Notes: generated by a model from the letters alone, not told the origin. Numbered from the stretch's first letter, positions 1 to 9,046 are shown. The stretch: 64,000 nt of DNA from Rhodanobacter sp. Soil772 (GCF_001428385.1 NZ_LMSK01000001.1:1182358-1246357); one strand, 5' to 3'. Translations and numbers: made by a program.

Positions 1-998
1 ACGCCGTGGAAGATCGAGCCCTTGGAGAACTGCAAGTCGCGCTGGTAGCCGGACGGCAGCGACAGCAGCTGTTCGATCTCGGTACGCGCGGCGGCGACGC
101 TGGCGTAGCTGGCACGCAGCAGTTCGATCACGTCGGGGTTGCGCTTGTTCGGCATGATCGAGCTGCCGGTGGTGTACTCGGCCGGCAGCTTGACGAAGTT
201 GAATTCGGCGGTGGTGAACAGCGACAGGTCCCACGCCAGCCGGCGCAGGTCGAGCAGCGCACCGCCGATCGCTTCCAGCACGGCCATCTCGAACTTGCCG
301 CGCGACAGCTGCGCGTAGATCGGCGATATCTGCACGCGTGCGAAGCCGAGCGCACGGGTGGTGTGCTCGCGATCGAGTTTCATGTTCACGCCGTAGCCGG
401 CGGCCGTGCCGAGCGGATTGGCGTCGATCAGCGTCATCGTCTGCCGCGCGCGCAGCGCGTTGTCGATGAAGCCTTCGGCGAAACCGGCGAACCACATTGC
501 GGTGGACGACACCACGGCGCGCTGCAGGTGGGTGTAACCGGGCATCGGCACGGCTTCTTGCGACGCGCGCTCAAGGCAGACTCCGGCGATAGCGCGGCAA
601 TGCGCTTCCAGCACGGTCAGCTTGTCCTTCAACCAGAGCCGCGTGGCGACCAGGATCTGGTCGTTGCGGCTGCGCCCGGTGTGCACGCGGCGGCCGGCGT
701 CGCCGAGGCGCTCGGTGAGCCGCGCCTCGATCGCCGAATGGCCGTCCTCGTAGCGCCCGTCCAGCACGAACGCGCCGCTGCGGAAATCTTCGGCCAGCGC
801 ATCCAGCTCGCGCTTCAGCGCGGCGGCTTCGTCGGCGCTGACCACGCCGATGTTGGCCAGCCCCTCCACGTGCGCCTTGCTGGCGGTGATGTCGTGCAGG
901 AAGAACTCGCGATCCAGCAGCACGTCGTCGCCGGCGAGGAACTGCATGATCTTCGCGTCGATCTGGATGCCGGATTTTTGCCAGAGGGGTTGGGTCAT
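1..998 (-). CDS. argH: Argininosuccinate lyase, C-terminus cut by window edge
   Basis: Cleaves argininosuccinate to arginine and fumarate, the last step of arginine synthesis, in the cytoplasm. The visible 332 residues start [10 protein letters not shown] at an ATG. They contain the substrate-binding HTGRSRND motif near residue 105 and the fumarase/aspartase superfamily signature [12 protein letters not shown] near residue 278. The family is usually about 430-470 residues, so roughly the last quarter lies outside the window. It is the last visible gene of the minus-strand arginine cluster and starts 19 bases after the argC stop. No sign of damage in the visible part. Confidence 0.96.
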   Translation of the reverse strand, partial: MTQPLWQKSGIQIDAKIMQFLAGDDVLLDREFFLHDITASKAHVEGLANIGVVSADEAAALKRELDALAEDFRSGAFVLDGRYEDGHSAIEARLTERLGDAGRRVHTGRSRNDQILVATRLWLKDKLTVLEAHCRAIAGVCLERASQEAVPMPGYTHLQRAVVSSTAMWFAGFAEGFIDNALRARQTMTLIDANPLGTAAGYGVNMKLDREHTTRALGFARVQISPIYAQLSRGKFEMAVLEAIGGALLDLRRLAWDLSLFTTAEFNFVKLPAEYTTGSSIMPNKRNPDVIELLRASYASVAAARTEIEQLLSLPSGYQRDLQFSKGSIFHG

Positions 999-1017
999 GG
1001 TGGTGTCCTGAAATCGG

Positions 1018-1971
1018 CTAGAGCGGAATCGCGGTGTATTCGTCCACGCCGATCGCGCGGTTGATGTTCTGCATCGCCTGGGTGGCGGCGCCCTTGAGCA
1101 GGTTGTCCAGCGTGGCCACGATCACCACGCGCTTGCCGTCGGCCGACACCGCGAAGCCACCGACCTCGGCGTGGTGGCGGTGCGCGATGCGGCTGACCCA
1201 CGGCGCCTCGTCGGTCACGACGGCAAGTTTCTCGCCGTCGTATGCGGCATGGAAACGCTGCAGCACGTCTTCCCGCTTCAGTGGGCGGGTGAGATACAGG
1301 TTGGTGGTGACGGTGAGTCCGCGGAAATGCGGCGCCACGTGCGGCATGAACTCCACCGGCACGCCGAGCCGGAACGAGGCTTCCTTCTCGTGCATGTGGC
1401 CGGTGAGCGCGTACGGCATCAGGTTGTCGCGCAGCTTGTCCGGGTCGTTCTTGTCCGATGGCGTGGTGCCGGCGCCGGAATAGCCGGAGACGCCGAAGCA
1501 CACCGGCGGCGCGGCCAGCAGATCCTTCAACGGCTCGATGGAGAGCTGCATCGCGGTGGCGTAGCAACCGGGATTGCTGATGCGCTTCTCGCCGCGCCAC
1601 TGCCCGCGGGTGAGTTCCGGCAGGCCGTAGTACCACGACGGGTCGAAGCGGTAATCGGCGGAGAGATCGAGGATCAACGTGTCCGGCTTCGCCGCGTCGA
1701 TCGCCGCCACGTACGGGGCCGCCTTGCCGTTCGGCAACGCCAGGATCACCACCTCGGCACCCTGCGCCGCCACCGCGGCCGGGTCCAGGCTGGCATAGCG
1801 CAGTTCGCCGGCAAAGCCGTCGACGTGATCGGCCACGCGCTGGCCATCCAGTTCGCGCGAGGAGACGAAGGCCAGCTGCAGCACCGGATGCGCCGCGATC
1901 AGGCGGATCAGTTCCGTGCCGGTATGGCCGCGTGCGCCGACGATGCCTACCGTTTTCCTGTTCGTGTCCAT
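1018..1971 (-). CDS. argC: N-acetyl-gamma-glutamyl-phosphate reductase
   Basis: Reduces N-acetylglutamyl-5-phosphate with NADPH in the third step of arginine synthesis. The 317-residue protein has the nucleotide-binding GARGHTG at residues 12-18 and the active-site SNPGCYATA motif with the catalytic cysteine at residue 136, followed by the [11 protein letters not shown] segment typical of the family. The length is normal for the shorter ArgC type. It starts three bases after the stop of the kinase/synthase gene, so the two are almost certainly translated from one message. Confidence 0.97.
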   Translation of the reverse strand: MDTNRKTVGIVGARGHTGTELIRLIAAHPVLQLAFVSSRELDGQRVADHVDGFAGELRYASLDPAAVAAQGAEVVILALPNGKAAPYVAAIDAAKPDTLILDLSADYRFDPSWYYGLPELTRGQWRGEKRISNPGCYATAMQLSIEPLKDLLAAPPVCFGVSGYSGAGTTPSDKNDPDKLRDNLMPYALTGHMHEKEASFRLGVPVEFMPHVAPHFRGLTVTTNLYLTRPLKREDVLQRFHAAYDGEKLAVVTDEAPWVSRIAHRHHAEVGGFAVSADGKRVVIVATLDNLLKGAATQAMQNINRAIGVDEYTAIPL

Positions 1972-1974
1972 GCT

Positions 1975-3291
1975 TCAATCCACCAGTGTCGGCTGGCGTT
2001 GCGCGCAATGCGCCACGCAGCGGGAAATCGTGTCGAGCTCGTCGATGCCGTACCAGAACACCTTCCAGCGCGGCTGCTTGATGCAGCCGTCCGATTCGGC
2101 GTAGTAGAAATGGTTGACCGGGTTGCCGTGGCGCGAGCGCCAGAACAGCTGCGGATTTTCCTCGCGCATCACCTGCCACACCGCGCGGCCCAGGCCTTCG
2201 CCCTGGGCGTCGTCGAGTACGGCGAACTTGTCGAGATACGGCAAGCCGTCCTCTTCGGTGAGGATCATCGCGGCGCGGTAGTTCTCGCTGACGTAGATGC
2301 GCATCGGCCGGGTGCGCTCGAAATAGTCCGGCACCAGGGTGCGACCGAAGCTGGACTCGATCAGCTCGCGCATGCGTGCGCGGTCCACGCCTTCCCAGGC
2401 CTCGAAGCGCAGCACCTTCTCGCCGCGCCGCACCAGGGTGCCGGAACCCTTGTGGGTGAACAGCTCCTTGGCCAGTTCGGACGGGCGGGTGATCGACACC
2501 GACGAGGTCAGGGGCAGGTCGGCCAGCAGGTCGGCGATCTGCTCGATCTTCAGGCGCATGCCGCCGTTGATCCACGGCTGCGCCATCAGCTGCTCGAATT
2601 CGGTGCTGAGGTTGATCGAATCGATCAGCTTGCCGTTTTCGTCGAGCAGGCCGCCGGTGCCGGTGAGGAACACGATCTTGTACGGCTGCAGCACGCGCAC
2701 CAGTTCGTTGGCGGCGACGTCGGCGTTGACGTTGAGGATCTGCCCCTCGTCGGTTTCGCCGAGGCTGGCGATCACCGGGATCGAGTTCGCGCGCAGGCTG
2801 GCCTCGATCGGCGCCAGGTTGATGCTTTCCACCTTGCCGACCAGGCCGTAGGTGTCGCGGTCGAGGTAGCTGGCCATGAACACGCCCGACGGCACCGCGG
2901 TGGCGCGGGTGTCCATCGACTGCAGCGCTTCCACCAGCTTCAGGTTCTGCTGCATGAACACGCGCCGCACGATGCCCAGCGCCTTCGGCGAGGTCACCCG
3001 CAGGCCGTTGACGGTCTGCTTCTCGATGCCGGCGGCGGCCAGTTCCTCGTCCAGTTGCGGGCCGGCGCCGTGCAGCACGATCGGGGTCAGGCCGACCTGC
3101 TGCAGGAAGGTCAGCGACGAGGCGAGATCGGCCAGCTCGTCGCGCAGCACCGCGCCGCCGACCTTCACCACGGCGAAGCGCTTGGCGTCCAGTTCGGAGA
3201 AGCGCTTGAGGTATTGCTGGATTTCCTTCGCGCTGCCCATGCTCGAAAGCAGGCGCACGATGGTCTTGCGGGTGTGCTTATGCGTTTCCAT
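1975..3291 (-). CDS. argB: Bifunctional N-acetylglutamate kinase / N-acetylglutamate synthase
   Basis: One 438-residue chain appears to carry both early arginine steps. Residues about 20-280 are an amino-acid kinase domain (VVKVGGAVL near residue 42, [12 protein letters not shown] further on). Residues about 290-438 are a GNAT-type acetyltransferase domain ([20 protein letters not shown], then [15 protein letters not shown]). This fused NAGS-K architecture is known from Xanthomonas and related bacteria, where it replaces separate ArgA and ArgB. The symbol argB follows usage for the fusion. It lies between argE' and argC with near-zero spacing. Arginine feedback is known in the family; nothing in the sequence proves it here. 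Confidence 0.94.
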   Translation of the reverse strand: METHKHTRKTIVRLLSSMGSAKEIQQYLKRFSELDAKRFAVVKVGGAVLRDELADLASSLTFLQQVGLTPIVLHGAGPQLDEELAAAGIEKQTVNGLRVTSPKALGIVRRVFMQQNLKLVEALQSMDTRATAVPSGVFMASYLDRDTYGLVGKVESINLAPIEASLRANSIPVIASLGETDEGQILNVNADVAANELVRVLQPYKIVFLTGTGGLLDENGKLIDSINLSTEFEQLMAQPWINGGMRLKIEQIADLLADLPLTSSVSITRPSELAKELFTHKGSGTLVRRGEKVLRFEAWEGVDRARMRELIESSFGRTLVPDYFERTRPMRIYVSENYRAAMILTEEDGLPYLDKFAVLDDAQGEGLGRAVWQVMREENPQLFWRSRHGNPVNHFYYAESDGCIKQPRWKVFWYGIDELDTISRCVAHCAQRQPTLVD

Positions 3292-3298
3292 GTTTGTC

Positions 3299-3361
3299 CT
3301 TTGCGCTCATCCTTGAACACGGGAGTCAAAAAGCGGCCGTCCCTGGCCGGACTTCTCAATA
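3299..3361 (-). repeat. Dispersed two-hairpin repeat, copy C (inverted, diverged)
   Basis: Read on the minus strand it gives TTGAGAAGTCCGGCCAGGGA then CGGCCGCTTTTTGACTCC and GGATGAGCGCAAAGG, matching copies at 16089 and 10956. Here it supplies the last 16 codons and stop of argE'. Confidence 0.65.
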
Positions 3362-4440
3362 ATCCGATGAACCGTCTCTGCGTAGTGCTGCAACTGGTCC
3401 AGCGCGCCCCACTCGTCGGCGCTGTGCGCCTGGGCGATGTCGCCGGGGCCGTAGACGAAGGCGGTGTAGCCGGCAGCGGAGAACAGCGCGGCCTCGGTCC
3501 AGAAGTCCACCGCGTTGCCGACCGGGATGCCCAGCTCGTCGGCAAGGTCGCGCGCGACCAAGCGGTTCGCCTCGGCGTTCGCCGTGTCGCCGGCCGGCAG
3601 CGAAGCGCCGCGAAAAGTCTCGGCGAACTCTGCCGGCTGCGGTTCCACCAGGGTGCGGAAGTGCGCCAGCAACTGGTCCGGATCCATCGTGGGCAGCGCG
3701 CGGAAACCGAAGCGCACTTCCGCCGTGGGCGCGATCATGTTCGCCTTGATGCCGCCCTCGATGCGACCGATGTTGAAGCGCAGGCCGGTCAGTCCGCCGA
3801 AGCGCTCGTGCGACTGCGCCGCCACGAAATCCAGCGCCGCGTCGCCCCAGCGCACCGCCTGGTGCAGCGCGCTGTCGCTGGGCTTCTGTTCGCCCGAGGC
3901 ATGTCCGGCCTGGCCGGCGAAGCGCATCAGCACCGACTGGATGCCGCGATGCGCCAGCACCGCCTCGCCCTTCGTGGGTTCGGCCACGATCACCGCCTCA
4001 TAGGCATGCGGCTCGCGCAGGAAGCCGGCGATGCAGCGCGCATCGTTGGCCTCCTCGTCGGTGGAAAACAGCAGCGCCAGATCGCCGTCGCTGGCATTCG
4101 CCGCCGCCAGCAATGCCGCCGCCGCGCCCTTGATGTCGCACGCGCCCAGGCCGATCGCGCGATCGGCGGTGACCCGCAGCGTGTGCGGGTCGGCCGTCCA
4201 CGCCGGCGAGTCCGGCACGGTGTCCAGATGCACGTTGAACAGGTACTTCGGCTGGCCACGCACCGCGTGCAAGGCCACCGCGCCGGCGCCGAAGTCGGTC
4301 ACCGTCACCGCGAAGCCGGGCAATTGCGCGCGCAGGTAGTCGAAGATGCCGCCAGTGTCGATCGCGCGCGGCGGGTTGCGCGTGTCGAAACCGACCAGCG
4401 CACGCAGATGCTCCAGCGTCGCGTCCAGTAATGTGCTCAT
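3307..4440 (-). CDS. argE: ArgE-type deacetylase, probably N-acetyl-L-citrulline deacetylase
   Basis: M20-family zinc peptidase of 377 residues. It has the metal ligand motif HLDTVPDSP (H71, D73), the bridging aspartate in CDIKG (D102) and the catalytic/ligand glutamates in STDEEAND (E129, E130). With an N-acetylornithine transcarbamylase in the cluster, the expected substrate is N-acetylcitrulline rather than N-acetylornithine, as in Xanthomonas; this is inference from context. I start it at MSTLLDATLE. The frame stays open another 24 codons upstream, but those codons (MDSGFRRNDA...) are a REP-type repeat. The last residues (EKSGQGRPLFDSRVQG) are also encoded by a dispersed repeat. Confidence 0.93.
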   Translation of the reverse strand: MSTLLDATLEHLRALVGFDTRNPPRAIDTGGIFDYLRAQLPGFAVTVTDFGAGAVALHAVRGQPKYLFNVHLDTVPDSPAWTADPHTLRVTADRAIGLGACDIKGAAAALLAAANASDGDLALLFSTDEEANDARCIAGFLREPHAYEAVIVAEPTKGEAVLAHRGIQSVLMRFAGQAGHASGEQKPSDSALHQAVRWGDAALDFVAAQSHERFGGLTGLRFNIGRIEGGIKANMIAPTAEVRFGFRALPTMDPDQLLAHFRTLVEPQPAEFAETFRGASLPAGDTANAEANRLVARDLADELGIPVGNAVDFWTEAALFSAAGYTAFVYGPGDIAQAHSADEWGALDQLQHYAETVHRIIEKSGQGRPLFDSRVQG

Positions 4441-4483
4441 GCGATCCCTGTATCGATGCGTGGTGACCAAAGCGCTCCCGAAT

Positions 4484-4567
4484 GCGTCATTCCGGCGGAA
4501 GCCGGAATCCAACGCCTCTGCCTTGGGCGTTCAAGACACTGGGTCCCAGCTTTCGCTGGGATGACGG
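4484..4567. repeat. REP-type inverted pair (REPIN-like), copy 1
   Basis: Two imperfect palindromic units face each other. The first begins GTCATTCCGGCGGAAGCCGG and the second, inverted, ends CAGCTTTCGCTGGGATGACG. Each can fold into a hairpin. It fills most of the argG-argE' gap. Related pairs are at 17827-17938 and 24083-24166. The left unit happens to be open in the argE' frame, giving a spurious N-terminal extension. Confidence 0.8.
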
Positions 4568-4576
4568 AGTTCCGCG

Positions 4577-5830
4577 TCATGCGCGGTTGACCTCGGCCCA
4601 CAGCGTGCTGCTCATGCCGAACAGCTTGATGAAACCCTCGGCCTCTTCCACGCCCCAGTCGGCCGACTGCGCGTAGGTGGCGCCCTTGGCGTTGAGGATA
4701 TGCTTCGACTCGACGGCGACCGCACCGACGCTGCCGCCGCTCGTCTCCAGCGTCACCGTACCGTTGACGGTGGACTGGCTGGACGCCAGGAACGCCTCCA
4801 GGTCGGTCTTCAGCGGATCGTGGAAGAAGCCTTCGTAGACCAGCTCCACCCACTTGCGCGCCACGTCCGGCTTGAAGCGGTTCTGCTGCTTGCTGAGCAC
4901 GGCCTCTTCCAGCGCGCGGTGCGCGACGAGCAGCGCGGTCAGGCCCGGCGCTTCGAAAATGATGCGGCCCTTCAGGCCGATCGTGGTGTCGCCGGTGTAG
5001 AGGCCGCGGCCCACGCCGTACTGCGCGAACAGGCCGTTGAGCTTCGCCAGCATGGTGTGTCCGGCGATCGCCTCGCCGTCCAGCGTCACCGCCTCGCCGT
5101 TGACGAAGCCGACCTTCACCTGCAGTGGTTTGGACGGCCATTCGGCGCGCGACTTGCACCAGCCCACCGCGCCAACGCCGGGCGCCTGCCATTTGTCGAT
5201 CTCGCCGCCGGACATGGTCAGGCCGAGCAGATTCTCGTTGATGGTGTACGCCTGCTGCTTGGCGCGCACGCCGAAGCCGCGATCTTCCAGGTACTTCTGC
5301 TCGTAGGCGCGCGTCTGCGTGTGTTCCTTCTGGATCTCTCGTATCGGCGCCACGATCTCGTAGTCGCCCAGCGCCTTCACCGCCAGGTCGAAGCGCACCT
5401 GGTCGTTGCCCATGCCGGTGCAGCCATGCGCGATCGCCTTCGTGCCCAGTTCGGCGGCACGCTTCAGCGCGGCCTCGACGATCAGGTAGCGGTCGGACAC
5501 CAGCAGCGGGTACTGGCCCTGGTAGCCTTCGCCGGCCCACACGAACGGCTTGACGAAGCCCGCCCAGATCGCCGGACCGCCGTCGACCGTGACGTGACTG
5601 GCCACGCCCAGTTCCTTCGCGCGCGCCTCGATGAAGGCGCGCTCTTCGGCGTCGACACCGCCGGTATCGGCAAACACGGTATGCACGGCCCAGCCCTGCT
5701 CCTGCAGATAAGGCACGCAGAAGCTGGTGTCCAAGCCACCGGAGAAAGCCAAGACGATGTCTCGGCTTTCTCCGGTAGCGGGATTCGGGATTCGGGATTC
5801 GGGATTCGGAAAAGCAGGCTGGAACGACAT
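4577..5830 (-). CDS. argG: Argininosuccinate synthase
   Basis: Joins citrulline and aspartate using ATP, in the cytoplasm. The PP-loop ATP motif SGGLDTS is at residues 30-36, and the body ([44 protein letters not shown]) is typical of the Xanthomonas-type enzyme. The protein has 417 residues. The only workable start is the ATG giving [10 protein letters not shown], with an AGGA ribosome site eight bases upstream. Residues about 7-19 ([13 protein letters not shown]) are encoded by a GGGATTC repeat inserted ahead of the conserved region, where homologues as I remember them begin just before DIVLAFSGG. No start codon exists between the repeat and the PP-loop, so the extension must be translated. 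Confidence 0.96.
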   Translation of the reverse strand: MSFQPAFPNPESRIPNPATGESRDIVLAFSGGLDTSFCVPYLQEQGWAVHTVFADTGGVDAEERAFIEARAKELGVASHVTVDGGPAIWAGFVKPFVWAGEGYQGQYPLLVSDRYLIVEAALKRAAELGTKAIAHGCTGMGNDQVRFDLAVKALGDYEIVAPIREIQKEHTQTRAYEQKYLEDRGFGVRAKQQAYTINENLLGLTMSGGEIDKWQAPGVGAVGWCKSRAEWPSKPLQVKVGFVNGEAVTLDGEAIAGHTMLAKLNGLFAQYGVGRGLYTGDTTIGLKGRIIFEAPGLTALLVAHRALEEAVLSKQQNRFKPDVARKWVELVYEGFFHDPLKTDLEAFLASSQSTVNGTVTLETSGGSVGAVAVESKHILNAKGATYAQSADWGVEEAEGFIKLFGMSSTLWAEVNRA

Positions 5831-5914
5831 GGAAGATTCCTGTAAGAACGAAAGATATGTGGCGTGCGAGGTCTGGCCGTTACGAATCCCTAATCCCCAA
5901 TCCCCAATCCCGGC
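5776..5914. repeat. GGGATTC repeat block, inverted arms
   Basis: The left arm at 5776-5811 is four tandem copies of a GGGATTCGG-like unit. The right arm at 5884-5914 is the inverted counterpart (AATCCCTAATCCCCAATCCC). The arms enclose the argG ribosome site and start. The left arm encodes part of the ArgG N-terminus, and the right arm encodes the last residues of the OsmC-like protein. A second block of the same type lies at 30181-30279. Confidence 0.8.
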
Positions 5915-6378
5915 TCCACAACAATTCGCGGCTCGCAGCGCACCGGGAAATTCACGGAATTGGCGATGAAGCAGGCGTGATGCGCCGTTTCGTGCGCCGC
6001 CTCGGCCTTGGCCGGGTCGCTGGTGGCGCTGATCGTCACCGTGGGGCGCAGCACCACCTCGACGAAGCGGCCGCCGTCGCCCTCGGTGGCCATCGTGCCT
6101 TCGGCGGCATCGGCATACGCCGTCACCACCACGCCGGCCACGGTAGCCATGTGCAGGTACGACAGCATGTGGCAGGTCGACAGCGCGGCTACCAGCATGT
6201 CCTCGGGGTTGTGCCTCGCGGCATCGCCGCGGAACGCGGGGTCGGAGGAACCGGCGATCGCCGGCTTGCCGTCGATGCGGATCACGTGGTCGCGGCTGTA
6301 GTTGCGATAGCCATCCGTGCCGCTGCCGAGGTTGCCGGTCCACTCCACGTCGACGCGATAGTGATGCTGATGGTTCAC
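5890..6378 (-). CDS. OsmC-like protein
   Basis: OsmC/Ohr-fold protein of 162 residues. Known relatives reduce organic peroxides with paired cysteines; the precise substrate here is unknown. The family pattern is visible in [20 protein letters not shown] (first reactive cysteine) and [17 protein letters not shown] (second cysteine). I choose the GTG start giving [15 protein letters not shown] because GAGGAG lies just upstream and because the GTGA overlaps the stop of the preceding flavin-protein gene, which indicates translational coupling. The final GLGIGD is encoded by a dispersed repeat. It sits inside the arginine cluster, where its role is unclear. Confidence 0.88.
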   Translation of the reverse strand: MNHQHHYRVDVEWTGNLGSGTDGYRNYSRDHVIRIDGKPAIAGSSDPAFRGDAARHNPEDMLVAALSTCHMLSYLHMATVAGVVVTAYADAAEGTMATEGDGGRFVEVVLRPTVTISATSDPAKAEAAHETAHHACFIANSVNFPVRCEPRIVVEPGLGIGD

Positions 6379-6998
6379 GGTTTCGACTCCTCTTGTTGAG
6401 TCATCCATGCAGCCAGTTCCGCGTCGCCCTCGCCGTCACGCTCGTGCAGCCCGGCGATCACGCCAGCGCGGTTGCGCGCGGGGTGGTTCTGGCTCAGCTT
6501 GAACTTGCCTTCGATGCGATCGATCGAGACTTCGAGGCCGACGATCGCGCGCAGCGACTTCTCGATGTGGTCCTCCGGCGCATCGCTGATCTTCCACGGC
6601 TGCGGCTGGCCCGCTTCATGGTGATCAGTCAAGGTTTCCAGCAGACGACGCAGCCAGGTCGCGTCATCGATCACGCGCAGCCGGCCGTGCACGTGCACCA
6701 CCGCGTAGTTCCAGGTCGGCACTTCGCGCCCGGTCTCGTGCTTGCTCGGGTACCAGTTCGGGCTGATGTAGCCGTCCGGTCCCTGGAACACCAGCAGCAC
6801 CTCGGCGCCATCCAACTGCACCAGTTCGTTGCCGCGGGCGACGTGACCGTGCAGCACCTCGCCGACCAGCTCGAACGGCAGGTGATTGGCCGCCAACCCA
6901 TCGGCCGCGCGGGTCACCACGGTGGCGAACGGATACGCGCGGATCAGCCCGTGCAGGGCTTCGGCGCGGGTTTCCACAAAATGCCTCGGCGTATACAT
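6375..6998 (-). CDS. FMN-binding PaiB-family protein (split-barrel flavin protein)
   Basis: A 207-residue protein starting [19 protein letters not shown]. This matches the PaiB / 'FMN-binding negative transcriptional regulator' family: ATVVT near residue 25, NHLPFEL, the central [17 protein letters not shown] segment, [13 protein letters not shown], and the C-terminal KFKLSQNHP. Members bind FMN with a split-barrel fold; true DNA-binding activity is poorly supported for most. It starts six bases after the argF' stop and overlaps the OsmC-like gene, so it is probably cotranscribed with the arginine genes. Function in this operon is unknown. Confidence 0.88.
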   Translation of the reverse strand: MYTPRHFVETRAEALHGLIRAYPFATVVTRAADGLAANHLPFELVGEVLHGHVARGNELVQLDGAEVLLVFQGPDGYISPNWYPSKHETGREVPTWNYAVVHVHGRLRVIDDATWLRRLLETLTDHHEAGQPQPWKISDAPEDHIEKSLRAIVGLEVSIDRIEGKFKLSQNHPARNRAGVIAGLHERDGEGDAELAAWMTQQEESKP

Positions 6999-7004
6999 GG
7001 CCGC

Positions 7005-8012
7005 TCAGCCCTGCCCGATCAACGAAGCCATCACCGCCTTCTGCACGTGCAGGCGGTTCTCGGCCTCGTCGATGGCGATGCAGGCGGGCGAATCCATCAC
7101 CGCGTCGGTGGCCTTGATGTTCCGGCGCAGCGGCAGGCAGTGGCTGAACAGGCCGTGGTTGGTCAGCGCCATCTTCGCCTCGTCGACGATGAAGTGCTTG
7201 CTCGCTTCGCGAACCGGCCTTTCCTGCTCCCACTGGCCGAAGAACGGCAACGCGCCCCAGCTCTTGGCGTAGACCACGTCGGCGCCGGCGTAGGCTTCCT
7301 CGATGTTGTGGCTGACCTTCAGCGAGCCGCCGTTCTGCTCGGCGTTCAGACGGCCAAACGCCATGTAGCGCTCGTCCAGCACGTAGTCGGGCGTGGGGCA
7401 CAGCAAGGTCACGTCCATGCCCAGCTTGGTCGCGATCAGCAGCGCGGAGTTCGCCACCGCGGTGTTCAGCGGCTTCGGGTGATAGGTCCAGGTCAGCACG
7501 TACTTTTTGTTCTGCAGGTCGCCCAGGTGTTCTTTCAATGCCAGCGCGTGGGCCAGTTCCTGGCAGGGGTGGGTGATCGTCTCCATGTTGATCACCGGCA
7601 CCGTGGCGTACTGCGCAAACGCCTTGATCACCTTGTCCTGCCGGTCCACCGCCCAGTCCTGGAATTTCGGGAACGCGCGCACCGCGATCAGGTCGACGTA
7701 ACGCGACAGCACCCGCGCCACCTCGGCGATGTGCTCCTCGGTGTCGCCGTCCATCACGCTGCCCACCTCGAACTCGATAGGCCATGCGTCCTTGCCCGGC
7801 GCCAGCACGATGGCGTGGCCGCCTAGCTGGAACGCGCCCAGCTCGAAACTGGTGCGGGTGCGCATCGACGGATTGAAGAACAGCAGCGCGATCGACTTGC
7901 CGTCCAGCTGCTGTCCGCGCGGCGAACGCTTGAACGCGGCCGCCTGCTCCAGCAGCGCGTCGATCTCGGCGCGGCTGTAATCCTGGGTGGTAATGAAATG
8001 CCTGATGGTCAT
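7005..8012 (-). CDS. argF': N-acetylornithine carbamoyltransferase
   Basis: Transfers a carbamoyl group to N-acetylornithine to give N-acetylcitrulline. The 335-residue protein has the carbamoyl-phosphate motif FNPSMRTRTSFE (residues 46-57). In the specificity region, Trp77 (KDAW) and Glu92 (DTEEHIAE) sit at the numbers known for the Xanthomonas enzyme; Glu at 92 separates acetyl- from succinyl-ornithine enzymes. ETITHPCQELAHAL and NHGLFSHCLPLRRN follow the family. The ATG gives MTIRHFITTQDY, with GGAGTTG upstream. It heads the arginine cluster and lies directly after a terminator-bearing leader (see 8036-8227). Confidence 0.95.
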   Translation of the reverse strand: MTIRHFITTQDYSRAEIDALLEQAAAFKRSPRGQQLDGKSIALLFFNPSMRTRTSFELGAFQLGGHAIVLAPGKDAWPIEFEVGSVMDGDTEEHIAEVARVLSRYVDLIAVRAFPKFQDWAVDRQDKVIKAFAQYATVPVINMETITHPCQELAHALALKEHLGDLQNKKYVLTWTYHPKPLNTAVANSALLIATKLGMDVTLLCPTPDYVLDERYMAFGRLNAEQNGGSLKVSHNIEEAYAGADVVYAKSWGALPFFGQWEQERPVREASKHFIVDEAKMALTNHGLFSHCLPLRRNIKATDAVMDSPACIAIDEAENRLHVQKAVMASLIGQG

Positions 8013-8035
8013 GGGACAACTCCAGATCCAAAACA

Positions 8036-8227
8036 CAAAAAACCCGGCACGCGGGCCGGGTTTATCGTCGATGCACATGAAACGCGTGCGACTGCCTACC
8101 CGGCCGAGTGTCCATACAACGGTCGGCGCGCACGCGACGTCATGCCGGCAGCCGCGCGGGCGCTGGTCAGTACGGTGGCGGTATAGACGGCTGTGGACAT
8201 GCGGAGTTCCAAGTAACGAGTGCGCAT
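8036..8227 (-). promoter_or_regulatory. Candidate transcription attenuator upstream of argF'
   Basis: Read on the minus strand, the leader ORF (stop at 8096-8098) is followed by a hairpin AACCCGGC/GCCGGGTT (arms at 8054-8062 and 8041-8048) and a run of six T, only about 25 bases before the argF' ATG. The segment GGCCGGGT at 8098-8105, which covers the leader stop codon, is the exact complement of ACCCGGCC in the 5' terminator arm (8054-8061), so an antiterminator can replace the terminator. A second possible competitor is GCACGCG just after the leader stop, complementary to CGCGTGC in the terminator loop and 3' arm. The geometry fits ribosome-mediated attenuation. GC-rich DNA makes chance pairings common. 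Confidence 0.6.
8096..8200 (-). CDS. Putative arginine-rich leader peptide of argF'
   Basis: Short ORF of 34 residues, MSTAVYTATVLTSARAAAG followed by MTSRARRPLYGHSAG. Arginines are at 15, 23, 25 and 26; the last three lie in the RARR cluster (codons CGT, GCG, CGC, CGA) eight codons before the stop. A weak GGAA lies eight bases upstream of the ATG; an in-frame ATG at 8225-8227 would add MRTRYLELR with three more arginines. A ribosome stalled at Arg25-26 would leave the antiterminator segment free, while one reaching the stop codon would cover it. I infer a sensor of charged arginyl-tRNA; the peptide itself probably has no other role. Confidence 0.5.
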   Translation of the reverse strand: MSTAVYTATVLTSARAAAGMTSRARRPLYGHSAG

Positions 8228-8328
8228 GATGGCGGCAATTTCGCTGCCATGCAACAAAAAAATCGGACCCCACGAACGGCAGCGCCGCCAACGGGTGGCG
8301 GCGCTGCTGCTGACCGGCGAAAGCGGGA

Positions 8329-8856
8329 TCAGTCGGCCGGGTCGACCCGCACGCGCACGCGCAGGCGTTCGCCCGGGTCGTAGTTGAGGCGCGAGGTGTA
8401 GACCTCGCCGCGATAGCGGTATTCCACGTCGTAGCCGATGATCCGGCGTTGCTCGCTGACCGAGCTGACCTCGCGGCACTGGGTCTGGGTGGTCTCGTAC
8501 TCGCCGCCGCGATTGGACACCCGGTTGCCCACCGCGCCGCCGGCCACGGCACCGGCGACGGTAGCCGCCTTGCGCCCGTCACCCTTGCCCACGGTGTTGC
8601 CCAGCACGCCACCGATCACGGCGCCGAGCACCGTACCGGCCGTGCTGTTGCCGCCTTCGCGGCGAACCACCGGCTGCTCGTAGCACTCCTGCCGCGGCAC
8701 TTCGGTGCGGGTAACCCCTTGCACCGGGTCCGCGCGCAGCACGTCGGCCCAGCCGTAGTGGGCGTTGTCATCGGCATTGGCGTAGCGCGCATCCTGCGCA
8801 TGGACGCCGGTAGCCATCACGGCAAGTACCAGTGCGGAAAGCCATAACTTGGTCAT
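8329..8856 (-). CDS. Exported protein with glycine-zipper (17 kDa-antigen-like) domain
   Basis: A 175-residue protein with signal peptide MTKLWLSALVLAVMATGVHA, cleaved before QDARYAN. The centre (AGTVLGAVIGGVLGNTVGKG, then AATVAGAVAGGAVGNRVS) is a double glycine zipper of the Rickettsia 17 kDa / YMGG type, expected to insert in or line a membrane. The C-terminus (QCREVSSVSEQRRIIGYDV, YRGEVYTSRLNYDPGERL) matches the usual tail of such proteins. The ATG is preceded by GGGAGGTCGTG, a good ribosome site. A perfect nine-base hairpin at 8283-8305 follows the stop but has no immediate T run. The function of the family is not established; an envelope role is likely. Confidence 0.85.
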   Translation of the reverse strand: MTKLWLSALVLAVMATGVHAQDARYANADDNAHYGWADVLRADPVQGVTRTEVPRQECYEQPVVRREGGNSTAGTVLGAVIGGVLGNTVGKGDGRKAATVAGAVAGGAVGNRVSNRGGEYETTQTQCREVSSVSEQRRIIGYDVEYRYRGEVYTSRLNYDPGERLRVRVRVDPAD

Positions 8857-9046
8857 CACGACCTCCCAATCTCGGAACCACAGGCGCGTTTGCACGCGTA
8901 CTGGCAGCATTCCAGCAAATTCACGCTGAATACACGCTTAGAAACCGTTCCGGGCGGGGCTTGCGCGACTCGGCCACTTACACCTTGTTAAGATGCCGGG
9001 CTGGCCGCGCCCTGCCCTGCGCGGCCCCACGTTGCGGATTCCACCG

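Noticed and set aside
1171..4431. Very long open frame on the plus strand across argC, argB and argE'
   Set aside because: It is the antisense of well-supported arginine genes; the frame is open because of high GC and biased third positions, and its translation has no family resemblance.
4441..4512. Extra 24 N-terminal residues of ArgE'
   Set aside because: They are translated from a REP-type repeat; the internal ATG gives the conserved family start.
8283..8305. Strong hairpin downstream of the glycine-zipper gene as a terminator
   Set aside because: The T run is about 20 bases away rather than directly after the stem; left as a hairpin of unclear role.
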